This document shows positions 42,983 through 52,397 of a DNA stretch of 64,000 nt, piece by piece. The notes beneath the pieces were generated by a model. The model saw nothing but the letters and a program-made list of their open reading frames with translations, had not been told where the DNA came from and ran no database searches. The stretch comes from Exiguobacterium sp. FSL W8-0210 (lineage in GTDB: Bacteria > Bacillota > Bacilli > Exiguobacteriales > Exiguobacteriaceae). The position numbers and the translations under genes are program-made. The stretch spans positions 1,219,001 through 1,283,000 of the forward strand of contig NZ_JBBOUK010000001.1 of assembly GCF_038006045.1 (NCBI RefSeq), read 5' to 3'. Position 1 is the first letter of the stretch, and each line of letters starts with the position of its first letter.

Positions 42983-45577
42983 ATGGCTGTGAAAGAAAAA
43001 ACAAAATCGACGGCAACGCCGGTCGAACAAGCAGTTGGGCAAATCGTTGAAAAAGGGCAACGTGCATTACAAGAATTACTGACATTCGATCAAGAAAAAA
43101 TCGACACGATCGTCCGGGATATGGCACTTGCCGGACTTGAACGGCACGTCGAACTCGCTCGTCTCGCAGCAGAAGAGACGGGACGCGGTGTCTTTGAAGA
43201 TAAGATGATTAAAAACATTTTTGCGACAGAATACATCTACAATAGTCTACGTCATGAAAAAACGGTCGGGATTCTCGAAGAAGATGTCCAAAACGGCATC
43301 ACCTATATCGCTGAACCGGTTGGTGTCGTCTGTGGTGTCACACCGGTCACGAACCCGACATCAACGACGATGTTCAAAGCATTGATTGCGATCAAGACAC
43401 GCAACCCGATCGTCTTCGCGTTCCATCCATCGGCACAACGTTGTTCCGTTGAAGCAGCGAAAACACTCCGTGACGCAGCCATCAAAGCCGGGGCACCAAA
43501 AGACTGTATTCAATGGGTGGAAGAACCATCACTTGAAGCAACGAAAGTCTTGATGAACCATGAAAAAATCGCCATGGTCCTTGCGACAGGTGGAGCAGGA
43601 ATGGTCAAATCAGCGTATTCAACTGGTAAACCGGCACTCGGTGTTGGACCAGGGAACGTTCCGTGTTACATCGAACAGTCTGCGAAAGTCAAACGGGCAG
43701 TCAGCGATCTTGTTCTCTCAAAAACGTTTGATAACGGGATGATTTGTGCGTCTGAGCAAGCCGTCATCGTCGACCAAGAGATTTATGCGACTGTTCGTGC
43801 GGAAATGGAAGCACTCGGTTGTTACTTCTGTACACCGGAAGAAAAACAACGCCTCGAATCACTCGTCATCAAAACCGATACATGTGCCGTCAACGCGGAC
43901 ATCGTCGGGAAACCTGCGACATGGATCGCAGAAAGAGCCGGCATCGACGTTCCGGAAACAACGGTCATGCTCGTCGCGGAACTCGAGCACGTCGGGGCAG
44001 CAGAACCACTGTCTCATGAAAAACTCAGTCCGGTCCTCGGTGCGTACCGCGTCGCATCAACCGAAGAAGCGTTCACGATTGCCGAACAGATGCTTGAAAT
44101 CGGTGGTCTCGGTCATACAGCTGTCATTCATACGACGAACGATGATTTGATGACAGCTTTCGGACTCCGCATGAAAGCCTGCCGGATCCTCGTTAACAGC
44201 CCATCTGCTCACGGCGGAATCGGTGATCTGTACAACGAGTTGACACCATCACTGACACTCGGTTGCGGATCATACGGGAAAAACTCTGTTTCTGAAAACG
44301 TGACAGCGAAACACTTACTCAACGTCAAAAAGGTGGCGAGACGACGCGTGAACATGCAATGGTTCAAGGTTCCTGAAAAAATCTACTTCGAAAAGAACTC
44401 TGTTCAGTACTTGCGGTCGATGACTGACGTCTCACGCGTCATGATAGTCACGGATCCAACGATGGTACAGTTCGGGTATGCCGATAAAGTGATTCAAAAC
44501 TTGCCACAGTCCGTCAGTTACCGGATCTTTGACCAAGTCGAACCAGATCCATCGGTGACGACTGTTCAGACGGGTGCTCAAGCGATGCGTGACTTCAAAC
44601 CTGACTTGATCATCGCTCTCGGTGGTGGTTCAGCGATGGATGCTGCAAAAGGAATGTGGCTCTTCTATGAACAACCGAACGAAACGTTCTCAAACTTACG
44701 TCAAAAATTCCTCGATATCCGCAAACGGGCGTATCAATTCCCGACACTCGGTCGTCAAGCGAAGTTCGTCGCGATTCCAACGACTTCTGGTACGGGTTCA
44801 GAAGTAACACCGTTCACCGTCATCACGGATAAAGAGAAAAACGTCAAATACCCGATTGCTGACTATGCGTTGACACCAGACGTCGCAATCGTTGATCCAG
44901 AATTCGTCATGACCGTCCCAGCTTCAATCACTGCTGATACCGGAATGGATGTCTTGACGCATGCGACAGAAGCATACGTCTCGGTGCTTGCGAACGACTA
45001 CACGGATGGACTGGCACTCAAAGCAATCAAGATGATCTTCGACTACTTGCCACGAGCATATGCTAACGGATCAGACGCCGAAGCACGCGAAAAAGTGCAC
45101 AATGCGTCAACGATGGCAGGGATGGCATTCGCGAACGCCTTCCTCGGCATCAACCACTCGATCGCACACAAAATCGGTGGCGAGTTCCACACGCCACACG
45201 GACGGACGAATGCGATCCTGATGCCACACGTCATTCGCTATAACGCGTCACGTCCAACAAAACTAGCAGCATTCCCGAAATATGAATCATTCGTTGCGGA
45301 TGAGCGGTATGCCGACATCGCACGCTACCTCGGTCTTCCGGCAGCAACGACGGAGCAAGGGGTCGAATCCCTCATCCAAGCCGTTGCTGATCTTGGACAA
45401 CGTCTCAACATCAAGATGTCATTCAAGGCGCAAGGCATTCAAAAAGCAGACTTCGAGGCAAAACTCGACAAGATGGCAGTCGATGCTTTCGAGGATCAAT
45501 GTACGACAGCGAATCCGAAGATGCCGCTTGTCGCTGAGTTACGGACGATCATGGAACAAGCATACGAAGGCATCTAA
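42983..45577 (+). CDS. adhE: Bifunctional acetaldehyde-CoA/alcohol dehydrogenase
   Basis: An 864-residue fermentation enzyme that reduces acetyl-CoA to acetaldehyde and then ethanol, using two NADH. Residues 1-440 form the CoA-linked aldehyde dehydrogenase with its catalytic Cys in FDNGMICASEQ. Residues 455-864 form the iron alcohol dehydrogenase, with ALGGGSAMDAAKGMW, TTSGTGSEVTPF and the iron His ligands in MDVLTHATEAYVS, GINHSIAHKIGGEFHTPHG. Length and domain order are normal. The start at 42983 follows GGGAGGAAA. The cre site and Rex-like repeats upstream indicate control by carbon source and NADH. It is a single gene. Confidence 0.97.
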   Translation: MAVKEKTKSTATPVEQAVGQIVEKGQRALQELLTFDQEKIDTIVRDMALAGLERHVELARLAAEETGRGVFEDKMIKNIFATEYIYNSLRHEKTVGILEEDVQNGITYIAEPVGVVCGVTPVTNPTSTTMFKALIAIKTRNPIVFAFHPSAQRCSVEAAKTLRDAAIKAGAPKDCIQWVEEPSLEATKVLMNHEKIAMVLATGGAGMVKSAYSTGKPALGVGPGNVPCYIEQSAKVKRAVSDLVLSKTFDNGMICASEQAVIVDQEIYATVRAEMEALGCYFCTPEEKQRLESLVIKTDTCAVNADIVGKPATWIAERAGIDVPETTVMLVAELEHVGAAEPLSHEKLSPVLGAYRVASTEEAFTIAEQMLEIGGLGHTAVIHTTNDDLMTAFGLRMKACRILVNSPSAHGGIGDLYNELTPSLTLGCGSYGKNSVSENVTAKHLLNVKKVARRRVNMQWFKVPEKIYFEKNSVQYLRSMTDVSRVMIVTDPTMVQFGYADKVIQNLPQSVSYRIFDQVEPDPSVTTVQTGAQAMRDFKPDLIIALGGGSAMDAAKGMWLFYEQPNETFSNLRQKFLDIRKRAYQFPTLGRQAKFVAIPTTSGTGSEVTPFTVITDKEKNVKYPIADYALTPDVAIVDPEFVMTVPASITADTGMDVLTHATEAYVSVLANDYTDGLALKAIKMIFDYLPRAYANGSDAEAREKVHNASTMAGMAFANAFLGINHSIAHKIGGEFHTPHGRTNAILMPHVIRYNASRPTKLAAFPKYESFVADERYADIARYLGLPAATTEQGVESLIQAVADLGQRLNIKMSFKAQGIQKADFEAKLDKMAVDAFEDQCTTANPKMPLVAELRTIMEQAYEGI

Positions 45578-45609
45578 ATAGAGAAAAATACCATGGCACC
45601 TGATCGTTC

Positions 45610-45645
45610 AACCGGCTTCTCACTGTGAGAAGCCGGTTTTTGTTT
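45610..45645 (+). terminator. Terminator after adhE
   Basis: AACCGGCTTCTCAC and GTGAGAAGCCGGTT form a nearly continuous palindrome, followed by TTTTGTTTT. Confidence 0.92.
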
Positions 45646-45767
45646 TGGGAATCAGTGGAGACAGTCAGAGAAAAAGTGGGATATAATGGCTGTTGAATGA
45701 ATTTGATGTTTTTGGTTTCGCTGTAGCAGGAATATTCAAACATCAGACATAAAAAGGAGGAAATGGG

Positions 45768-47168
45768 ATGGAGTCAAGGCAAGAAAGGAAACAACGACGG
45801 TTTTCCGTCTGGGATGTCCTGTTTGGCGTCCTCATCGGTCTCATCTTTTTCGGTGTCATCTATGGTGTGATGGCATTTTTGACTTCACAAATCACCTCAT
45901 CCTCAGACTATCAGGATCTCGTGACGCAGATGCAACAGGCGGACGTCTCCTGGAAAGATGCAGACATCACGGTGTCATTGATGCTACTGTTCGTCGGTGG
46001 GCTATCGATCACGATGCCGAGCGCGGTCCGGGAAGGAATCATCAATCAGGTGCTCGATGCGAGTTCTGCCGGCGATGTCTTATCGTTGTTTGGGATTGAC
46101 TTAAAGCAAGTCCTTGCACCACTTACGTTTGATGTCTCTTACGGCACGTTACTCTATTCCGTTTTTGGCATCGGTTTGATCGTCCTGTTATTTTTGGTGT
46201 TACGGATTAAGGCAAGTCGTCTCGGGTGGACGATTCGATCGATCAGTTTCTTCTTAACGGTCGGAATCATCTGGTTCGTCCTTGCCGGACGCGGAAACGA
46301 CGTGCCGTTCCTCTCGTTACAAGACGGCTATGCGATGAGTGGGATCCTACCGCTTCTCGTCGTCAGTTTGCTTGGTTGGATGGCGTTCTTCCCGCAAAAG
46401 TTATCTGGTCTGACAGCTGCCGGTCGTGCCAGCTTGCTGATTTTGATGCTCGCAAGTACACTTCAACTCGTCTTTACGGTACAGGACGAAGCGGAATATG
46501 ACGGCGATTCCTCACTACGGACGGCACTCACCGTCGCGAGTCTGAACGCCGGAAGTGGCGGGATGTACGACTGGATCCACGGCGGTCAGGTCGTGTATCA
46601 AGCAGACGTCCTTGGAGCGAATGCGGAAATCCCGGTCTCGATGTTGAACGGGGAGACCTCAACGGATCAGCTCAATGACTCGATCCAAAAAGTCGTCGAT
46701 GGAATCGACACGGACCGGGTGACAGAACAATTGTTGACGTTACTCGGTGGAGAACGTCCGGATTTGTCAGCAACACAATTGAAGCTCGATCCGGTTGATT
46801 ACGGTGTCGCACGGCAGACGATCCAAGTAATTGATGCGGAATCGGCAGGAGCGACGCCACCAAATGTCTCGAGTGAGAGTGCGTACTGGGTGCTGTTGCT
46901 CGTAACGTTCGCGATCTACTTTGTCTGTAGTATCCGAAGCTTCAAGTCGATCATCGATCCGTTCGTCTTTGCGATCGCGATCGGTGTCATCAGCTTCATC
47001 GTCAGTCAAGCTTCATACGTTCAGTTCGCGATGAAATGGCGCAGTGACGTCTTATTCGAGTTCGCTCAACAGACGGCAGGCTGGACGGTACTCTACGCTG
47101 CAGGTCTTGCGTTACTTGCCGGAATTCTTGGTTATGTCGTCCGACGGAAACCAGAGAAAACGGTTTAA
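45768..47168 (+). CDS. Multi-pass membrane protein of unknown function
   Basis: A 466-residue protein with a basic N-terminus (about residues 1-12) and a first helix at 14-38. Further helices lie near 70-86, 120-142, 150-170, 185-205 and 215-232. An extracytoplasmic domain spans about 235-370 and carries YDWIHGGQVVYQADVLGANAE, and three or four helices follow to the C-terminus. The start at 45768 follows AAAGGAGGAAATGGG. No catalytic motif is apparent, and I recognise no family. It is flanked by a terminator upstream and an inverted-repeat element downstream, so it is a single gene. Confidence 0.78.
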   Translation: MESRQERKQRRFSVWDVLFGVLIGLIFFGVIYGVMAFLTSQITSSSDYQDLVTQMQQADVSWKDADITVSLMLLFVGGLSITMPSAVREGIINQVLDASSAGDVLSLFGIDLKQVLAPLTFDVSYGTLLYSVFGIGLIVLLFLVLRIKASRLGWTIRSISFFLTVGIIWFVLAGRGNDVPFLSLQDGYAMSGILPLLVVSLLGWMAFFPQKLSGLTAAGRASLLILMLASTLQLVFTVQDEAEYDGDSSLRTALTVASLNAGSGGMYDWIHGGQVVYQADVLGANAEIPVSMLNGETSTDQLNDSIQKVVDGIDTDRVTEQLLTLLGGERPDLSATQLKLDPVDYGVARQTIQVIDAESAGATPPNVSSESAYWVLLLVTFAIYFVCSIRSFKSIIDPFVFAIAIGVISFIVSQASYVQFAMKWRSDVLFEFAQQTAGWTVLYAAGLALLAGILGYVVRRKPEKTV

Positions 47169-47227
47169 GGGACGTGGAGTGATGAAGCTCATGCACCATG
47201 AATCCAGACGACGAACGTTGCTGTAAC

Positions 47228-47349
47228 TCATTCTTGCTTTCTACAGTCGAGAGATAAGCCATGGAATCTTAAGCTTCATTTCACGGGCCGAACCTGACCC
47301 TGACGAAAGCGAAGCGCGTGCTTTCTTTTCCTATAGGAGTCGAGAATGA
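47228..47349. repeat. Intergenic inverted-repeat element, copy A
   Basis: A 122-base element bounded by TCATTCTTG and CGAGAATGA, which are complementary at 8 of 9 positions. Its left part (CAGTCGAGAGATAAGCCA) and right part (TTTTCCTATAGGAGT) match the reverse complement of the element at 55244-55435 (CAGGCGAGACACAAGCCA and TTTTCCTGTAGGAGT). So two diverged copies of one repeat lie in opposite orientation. It fills the gap 47169-47627 together with the terminator at 47373-47420 and the promoter region of the next gene. Confidence 0.75.
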
Positions 47350-47372
47350 ACAGATACGTTTTACATTAATTG

Positions 47373-47420
47373 AAACGATACTTTTTCAGGACTAAATCTT
47401 GATAAAGTATCGTTTTTTTT
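47373..47420 (+). terminator. Strong terminator in the 47.2-47.6 kb gap
   Basis: AAACGATACTTT and AAAGTATCGTTT pair perfectly around a 19-base loop and are followed by T8 in total. It could end read-through from the membrane protein gene or a short leader transcript that includes a possible 7-codon frame at 47346-47369. Confidence 0.85.
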
Positions 47421-47627
47421 GTATGAATCATACAACGATGTAAAACACCTTTTTTTACCATTTAAACTTGATTTGTAAAGGGAAAAACAACAATGTTAAG
47501 CCAGTATTTGGAATTGGTTAAGTAGGTTAAATAAGACGGATGTCCGACCTATTTGAAAGGACTATTAGCTATAATCGAATCATGCTAAATTAATGAAGCA
47601 GTCAAAACATCCTGGGGGGAAATCCAT

Positions 47628-50342
47628 ATGAAAAAAGCAACGAAACTCGTCATCGCGTCGACATTGATCGCACCGATGCTCGTACCAGTCGTTCAAGTCA
47701 AGACACTTGCTGCCGACAACAGTGTCGTCAAGTTACGCTTCTTAGAAACAACGGATTTACATACGAACTCAATGAACTACGATTACTTCAAGGATGCGCA
47801 GGACGAAACGATTGGTCTCGTCAAAGCGGCTACAGTCATCAAAAAGCAACAAGCTGAAGTGGGCGTTACGAATAGCTTCTTGTTCGATAACGGAGATACA
47901 CTTCAAGGAACGCCATTCGGTGATTACGTCAAGAATCAGTATGACAAAGGAAACAAAGGCAAACATCCGATGTATGAATTGATGGAATACCTCGGTTATG
48001 ATGCGGTCACGCTCGGAAACCATGAATTCAACTTCGGTCTTGATTTCCTCAAGTCAGCGATGAGTGCTTCGAGCGGTTCAATCAAGTTCGTCAACTCGAA
48101 CGTATTGGATGCAGTCACGAAAAAGCCGATCGTCGCGGACTACAACAAAGATGGAAAAGACTATCAAATCATCGAACGTCAAGTCAAGGACCAGAACGGT
48201 GACATGAAAACAGTCAAGGTGGGTGTGTTCGGAGTCGTCACGCCACAAATCATGGCATGGGATGCGGGGAACCTGACGGGGAAAGTCACGGCTGAAGATA
48301 TCATCCCGACTGCTAAAGCAACAGCGAAAAAATTAAAAGATGCTGGCGCAGACGTCGTCGTAGCACTCGCACACACAGGGATCGGAGATACGACGGATCA
48401 AAAAGATGGCGATGAGAACGTTGGCTACGCGTTGACGAAAGTCGCAGACATCGATGTCTTGATGACAGGTCATCAGCACGGGAAGTTCCCAGCAGCCGAT
48501 TCAGCGTTCAACAAGCTGCCGAACGTTGACGCGACGAACGGTCTAATCAATGGCAAACCGGTCGTCATGGCAAACACACAAGGGAAAAACGTCGGAGTCA
48601 TCGATCTTCAGTTGAAGCAAGTCGACGGGAAATGGGTCGTTGATACGTCTGGTGCGAAACTAGCGGACGTGACGAAAGACACGACAGCAGATGCCGGTGC
48701 TGTCAAGTTGATCGAAAAAGCACATGAAGGAACGCTCGCTTACATTCGTCAAGAAGTCGGGACGATCAATGATGATATCCAGAGCTTCTTCGCTCTCGCG
48801 CAAGACGATGATTCAGTTCAGTTCGTAACGAACGCTCAGAAATGGTATGTCGAGAAACAACTCAAAGAAAATGCCGATCTTGCGAAATATAAAGATCTCC
48901 CGTTGTTGTCTGCTGGTGCACCATTCAAGACAGGTGGTCGTAACCAGGTCAACGCATCTGATTACACCTTGATCAAAAAAGGACCAATCGCACTCAAGAA
49001 CGTCGCCGATCTCTATGTTTATCCGAATACACTCGAAGTCGTCAAAGTAACAGGGGCTGACGTCAAAGACTGGCTCGAAATGTCAGCTGGTCAGTTCAAC
49101 CAAGTCGGCGGTGAGCAAACGAACTTGTTGAACAAAGAATTCCGTAGTTATAACTTTGATATCCTCGATGGATTGACGTATGAAATCGACATCACGAAAC
49201 CAGCGAAGTTCGACTTTAACGGTGTCGTTGTCAATAAAGACGCAAATCGCGTCCAAAATATCAAGTATCAAGGTAAAGCGATCGCAGACGATCAAGAATT
49301 CCTTGTCGCGACGAACAACTACCGCGCAGGCAGTGCGACGTTCCCAGGTCTTGGTGGCGGAAAGAATATCGTCTACAAATCAGCCTACGAAACACGTAAT
49401 GTCATCTCGGACTTCATCAAAGCGAAACAACCGGTTGATTATAAAGCTGATGACAACTGGTCACTCGTCGCAAGCAAACCGACGACGGTCAGCTTTGATT
49501 CAGCGGCTGCAGCTGCACCGTACGTCAAGCGGTATGAAGGCATCACGAACACAGGTGAAACACGTCCAGGTGAGACAGGTACGTTCCTTAAATTCAATAT
49601 GAACGTTCCGATGAAAGACTTCACGGTCTCGGCAAAAGCAGTTAAACCGGGTGCAAAAGTCGTTACTGGTCAAGCCGTTCCAGGTGCGAAAGTCACAGTC
49701 AAACTTGGCGAAAAAGTCCTTGGAACAGCAACAGCAAACGAAGCGGGTCAATACGAAGTCGTGACACGTCCGCTCAAATTGCGTGACAAGTTGACGATCG
49801 TCTCGGAACTCAGCTTTATGAAGACAGAAACGAACGTCAAAGTCGGAACAGGTGTCGTTTCGACACCAGCGATCGATAAAAAGTCAGCAGTCTACGGTTC
49901 AACGGTCCTCCGCGGTAAAGCAACGGAAGGCCTTGACGTGACGCTCTATAAAGGATCAACGAAGATCGCGAAAGCGAAAACGACGGCAAGCGGCTTCAAG
50001 ATTGCGGTCAAGAACGGTCTAACGACAGGTACGTACACGGTCAAGTCGACAGACATCTCGAACAAGATCACGAAAAAAGCGTCGTTCACGATCAAGAACA
50101 CGTATCCGGTCAAAAAATGGTCAGGCAAAAAGACGTTGACAGGTAAAGTCGAAAAACGACAAATCGTCCGCCTCTACCAAAAAACAGAATCTGGTTATCA
50201 ATTGATCGCTCAAGACGTGGCGGATCAGCACGGGAACTATGTCTTGAAGATGCGTAAGGCATTGAAGAACGGCTCGTACAAACTCAACATCTATACAGCG
50301 AAAGATCATCTCGATCAGTCACGCTACTTCATCACGAAGTAA
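47628..50342 (+). CDS. Secreted 2',3'-cyclic-nucleotide phosphodiesterase/5'-nucleotidase
   Basis: A 904-residue secreted enzyme that hydrolyses cyclic nucleotides and 5'-nucleotides outside the cell, like Bacillus YfkN and CpdB. A signal peptide spans 1-29 (LAA-D). The metallophosphatase domain (about 35-330) shows ETTDLHTN, DNGDTLQG, GNHEFNFG, ALAHTGIGD and TGHQHGKF. The 5'-nucleotidase C-terminal domain (about 370-590) shows NVADLYVYPNTLEVVKVTG and NNYRAGSATFPGLG. Three Ig-like or Big-type repeats fill about 640-900, with VPGAKVTVKLG and GKATEGLDVTLYKG. No sortase motif is present. The start follows GGGGGGAAATCC. TTAA-type repeats at 47496, 47518 and 47527 are a weak hint of PhoP control. 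Confidence 0.92.
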   Translation: MKKATKLVIASTLIAPMLVPVVQVKTLAADNSVVKLRFLETTDLHTNSMNYDYFKDAQDETIGLVKAATVIKKQQAEVGVTNSFLFDNGDTLQGTPFGDYVKNQYDKGNKGKHPMYELMEYLGYDAVTLGNHEFNFGLDFLKSAMSASSGSIKFVNSNVLDAVTKKPIVADYNKDGKDYQIIERQVKDQNGDMKTVKVGVFGVVTPQIMAWDAGNLTGKVTAEDIIPTAKATAKKLKDAGADVVVALAHTGIGDTTDQKDGDENVGYALTKVADIDVLMTGHQHGKFPAADSAFNKLPNVDATNGLINGKPVVMANTQGKNVGVIDLQLKQVDGKWVVDTSGAKLADVTKDTTADAGAVKLIEKAHEGTLAYIRQEVGTINDDIQSFFALAQDDDSVQFVTNAQKWYVEKQLKENADLAKYKDLPLLSAGAPFKTGGRNQVNASDYTLIKKGPIALKNVADLYVYPNTLEVVKVTGADVKDWLEMSAGQFNQVGGEQTNLLNKEFRSYNFDILDGLTYEIDITKPAKFDFNGVVVNKDANRVQNIKYQGKAIADDQEFLVATNNYRAGSATFPGLGGGKNIVYKSAYETRNVISDFIKAKQPVDYKADDNWSLVASKPTTVSFDSAAAAAPYVKRYEGITNTGETRPGETGTFLKFNMNVPMKDFTVSAKAVKPGAKVVTGQAVPGAKVTVKLGEKVLGTATANEAGQYEVVTRPLKLRDKLTIVSELSFMKTETNVKVGTGVVSTPAIDKKSAVYGSTVLRGKATEGLDVTLYKGSTKIAKAKTTASGFKIAVKNGLTTGTYTVKSTDISNKITKKASFTIKNTYPVKKWSGKKTLTGKVEKRQIVRLYQKTESGYQLIAQDVADQHGNYVLKMRKALKNGSYKLNIYTAKDHLDQSRYFITK

Positions 50343-50349
50343 TATGTCA

Positions 50350-50382
50350 CACGGATGTCTGCATATGCAGGCATCCGTTTTC
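50350..50382 (+). terminator. Terminator after the nucleotidase gene
   Basis: ACGGATGTCTGCA and TGCAGGCATCCGT pair (one G-T) around TA, followed by TTTTC. The end of the convergent LysR gene touches it. Confidence 0.8.
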
Positions 50383-51263
50383 ATGTGGTTAGATATGTGC
50401 GTTGTGAGAGCAGAAATCGTTTAATGCGTTCGTAGATGGTTGCTTGCTCGACTGTTAATTGATTCGTCGCGTGCGACATGTAAAGTCGTGATGTAATGGT
50501 AAACACATCGTCTGTGATGAAAGGAAGTCCCATCTCGCGACAGACGGAGACGGGAACGAAGCTGAAATACCGTTGCTGGCGTAAGGCGAGTTGCAGTGAG
50601 ACGTCATCAATATAGTGCGAGGTATCGGCATAGATGTTTAGTTCCGCCATCTTCAATTGGATGAAGCGGTTGTAGTCCTTATTGTGGGAGGGAAACAAAA
50701 AGGCAGTCTCCGTTGCATCCGTATAGAGCGTCGTAATCGCTTCTTTCTCTGAATAAGAAGCAGGATAGGTGATGACGATATCCTCTTCCACGATCGGTTC
50801 GCTCGTAATGAGCGGATGCTTGAGTTCCATAAAGCTAATCGAGAAATGGAATTCTTGATGAAGCAGACCGCTTAAAATGTCGCGGTTCGAGAGGATGTCC
50901 GAATTGAACAAGGGCGCCGTCTGAGGCAAGAGAAATTCTCGTAGAATCAATTGGATGAAGCGACCATGCGAACTGGCAAGACTGAGTGGCGTTTCGGTAG
51001 AGGCATCATTTCGCGCCATGCGTTCCTGGACCCGTGTTAGCTCGTGTTCGATTTTTTCGACCGACTGCAGTAGAAGTCGTCCATTGTCGGTCAAGCTGAT
51101 CGTTCTGCCTTTTCGATGAAACAACGTCGTGTTTAATTCACGCTCCAGTTTTTTTGATCGTCGTACTAAGGGCAGGCTGACTGATGAATAATCGTTCGGC
51201 AGCACGCGTCACGTTCAATTCCTCCGCGACGTGACGAAAATAATTCAAATGTAAGAGTTCCAT
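50381..51263 (-). pseudogene. LysR-family regulator, frameshifted in an A7 run
   Basis: LysR-type regulator divergent from the PanE-like gene. From the ATG at 51263 (after AGGAGGATATC) the first frame gives the helix-turn-helix LNYFRHVAEELNVTRAAERLFISQPALSTTIKK and then stops. The rest continues from about 51149 in another frame as LERELNTTLFHRKGRTISLTD and the full effector-binding domain to 50381. The junction is the T7 run at 51149-51155 (A7 on the coding strand); with six bases the two parts join as TTIKKLERELN, giving about 293 residues. As given, the regulator is split. Slippage, sequencing error or true decay are the choices. Confidence 0.9.
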
Positions 51264-51277
51264 GATATCCTCCTGAC

Positions 51278-51293
51278 ATAACCTATAGGTTAT
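51278..51293. promoter_or_regulatory. Perfect palindrome between the LysR and PanE-like genes
   Basis: ATAACCTATAGGTTAT reads the same on both strands and fits LysR-type operators (ATAA, 8 bases, TTAT). It lies 14 bases from the LysR start and 71 bases from the divergent gene, where it could serve both. Confidence 0.7.
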
Positions 51294-51364
51294 TAAAATA
51301 TATAAATATATATATTTTTGTTTATGATGAAACCAGTATATCGTAAATACCAGAGGTGATAGAA

Positions 51365-52384
51365 ATGAAAATCGGAATTTACGGAGCAGGATCACTAGGA
51401 ACCATCATGGGAGCTTATTTAAGTCAACAGTATGAGGATGTCGATTTGATTGATACGAATCGCGCACATATCGAAGCGCTGAATACAACAGGCGCGCATG
51501 TCATTGGACCAGATTTGACGCAAGCCGTCCATGCGATGCATCCGGATGACGTCACGGAGATGTACGATATCGTATTGTTGCTAACGAAGCAGGTCTACAA
51601 TGAACCGGTCCTGGCGAAAGTCCGGACGATTTTGAAGGAAGACGGTATTCTCGTCTCCTTGCAAAACGGTGTACCGGAAGAATTCATTCAACAACAGATT
51701 CCACGCGAACGCATCATCGCGGGATCCGTCGAGTTCGGAGCGACGTACGTCGGACCAGGTGAGTCACGTCTGACATCGGATTACGAGCATTTCAAGACGT
51801 ATGCGATGCAAATCGGTGAACTGAACGGCAAGAAGACGGACCGGATCGTCCAACTGAAGGGCATCCTTGATCACATCGGTGGGACGGAGATCTCTGATAA
51901 TCTACCGGGAACGAAATGGTCAAAACTCGTCATCAATAGTACGTTCAGTGGGTTATCCGCTGCGTGTAACGGTACGTATGGCGACGTTCTCGATCATCCG
52001 GTCTTGCTACGGGCAGCGATCCATACGATGCAGGAAGTCGTTGAAGTCGGTCACGCCCACGGCATCACATTCGCGCCGATGAGTACGTTTGAGCCGGCAG
52101 CCTACGCAACACTAGACGATATCGATGAAAAACTGATCACCGTGCCACAATTGATGCACGGGTCGCGTGACTTAGAAGCGAGCATGTTGCAGGACTTACA
52201 AAAAGGGCAACCGACCGAAATTCGTTTCATTAATGGGATCGTCACGATGTATGGCAACATGTACGATATCAAAACGCCGTTCAACTCACTCATTCAAGAA
52301 ATCGTCGAAGAAGCGCAAGCAGCGAAGACAGTTCCTAATTTTGAAACAAGTGTCGCACGCTTTGCCGCATTGTTAAACGCATAA
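51365..52384 (+). CDS. Ketopantoate reductase-like protein (PanE/ApbA family)
   Basis: A 339-residue NADP-linked 2-oxo acid reductase of the PanE/ApbA family. The Rossmann motif IGIYGAGSLGTIMGAYLS starts at residue 3, VSLQNGVPEEFI follows, and the C-terminal domain has the conserved TKWSKLVINSTFSGLSA with the catalytic Lys and NINE-like motif. It does not sit with panB or panC but with an acetoacetate decarboxylase-like gene and a LysR regulator, so a role in another 2-keto acid pathway is likely. The start at 51365 follows AGAGGTGATAG. Confidence 0.88.
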   Translation: MKIGIYGAGSLGTIMGAYLSQQYEDVDLIDTNRAHIEALNTTGAHVIGPDLTQAVHAMHPDDVTEMYDIVLLLTKQVYNEPVLAKVRTILKEDGILVSLQNGVPEEFIQQQIPRERIIAGSVEFGATYVGPGESRLTSDYEHFKTYAMQIGELNGKKTDRIVQLKGILDHIGGTEISDNLPGTKWSKLVINSTFSGLSAACNGTYGDVLDHPVLLRAAIHTMQEVVEVGHAHGITFAPMSTFEPAAYATLDDIDEKLITVPQLMHGSRDLEASMLQDLQKGQPTEIRFINGIVTMYGNMYDIKTPFNSLIQEIVEEAQAAKTVPNFETSVARFAALLNA

Positions 52385-52397
52385 AGGAGGGATTCAG

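Noticed and set aside
47228-47349. Known metabolite riboswitch in the 47.2 kb gap
   Set aside because: The conserved blocks of the common riboswitch classes are absent, and the sequence matches the repeat at 55.3 kb instead.
47496-47531. PhoP box before the nucleotidase gene
   Set aside because: TTAA motifs at 47496, 47518 and 47527 do not keep the 11-base period of a Pho box, so it is mentioned only as a weak hint.
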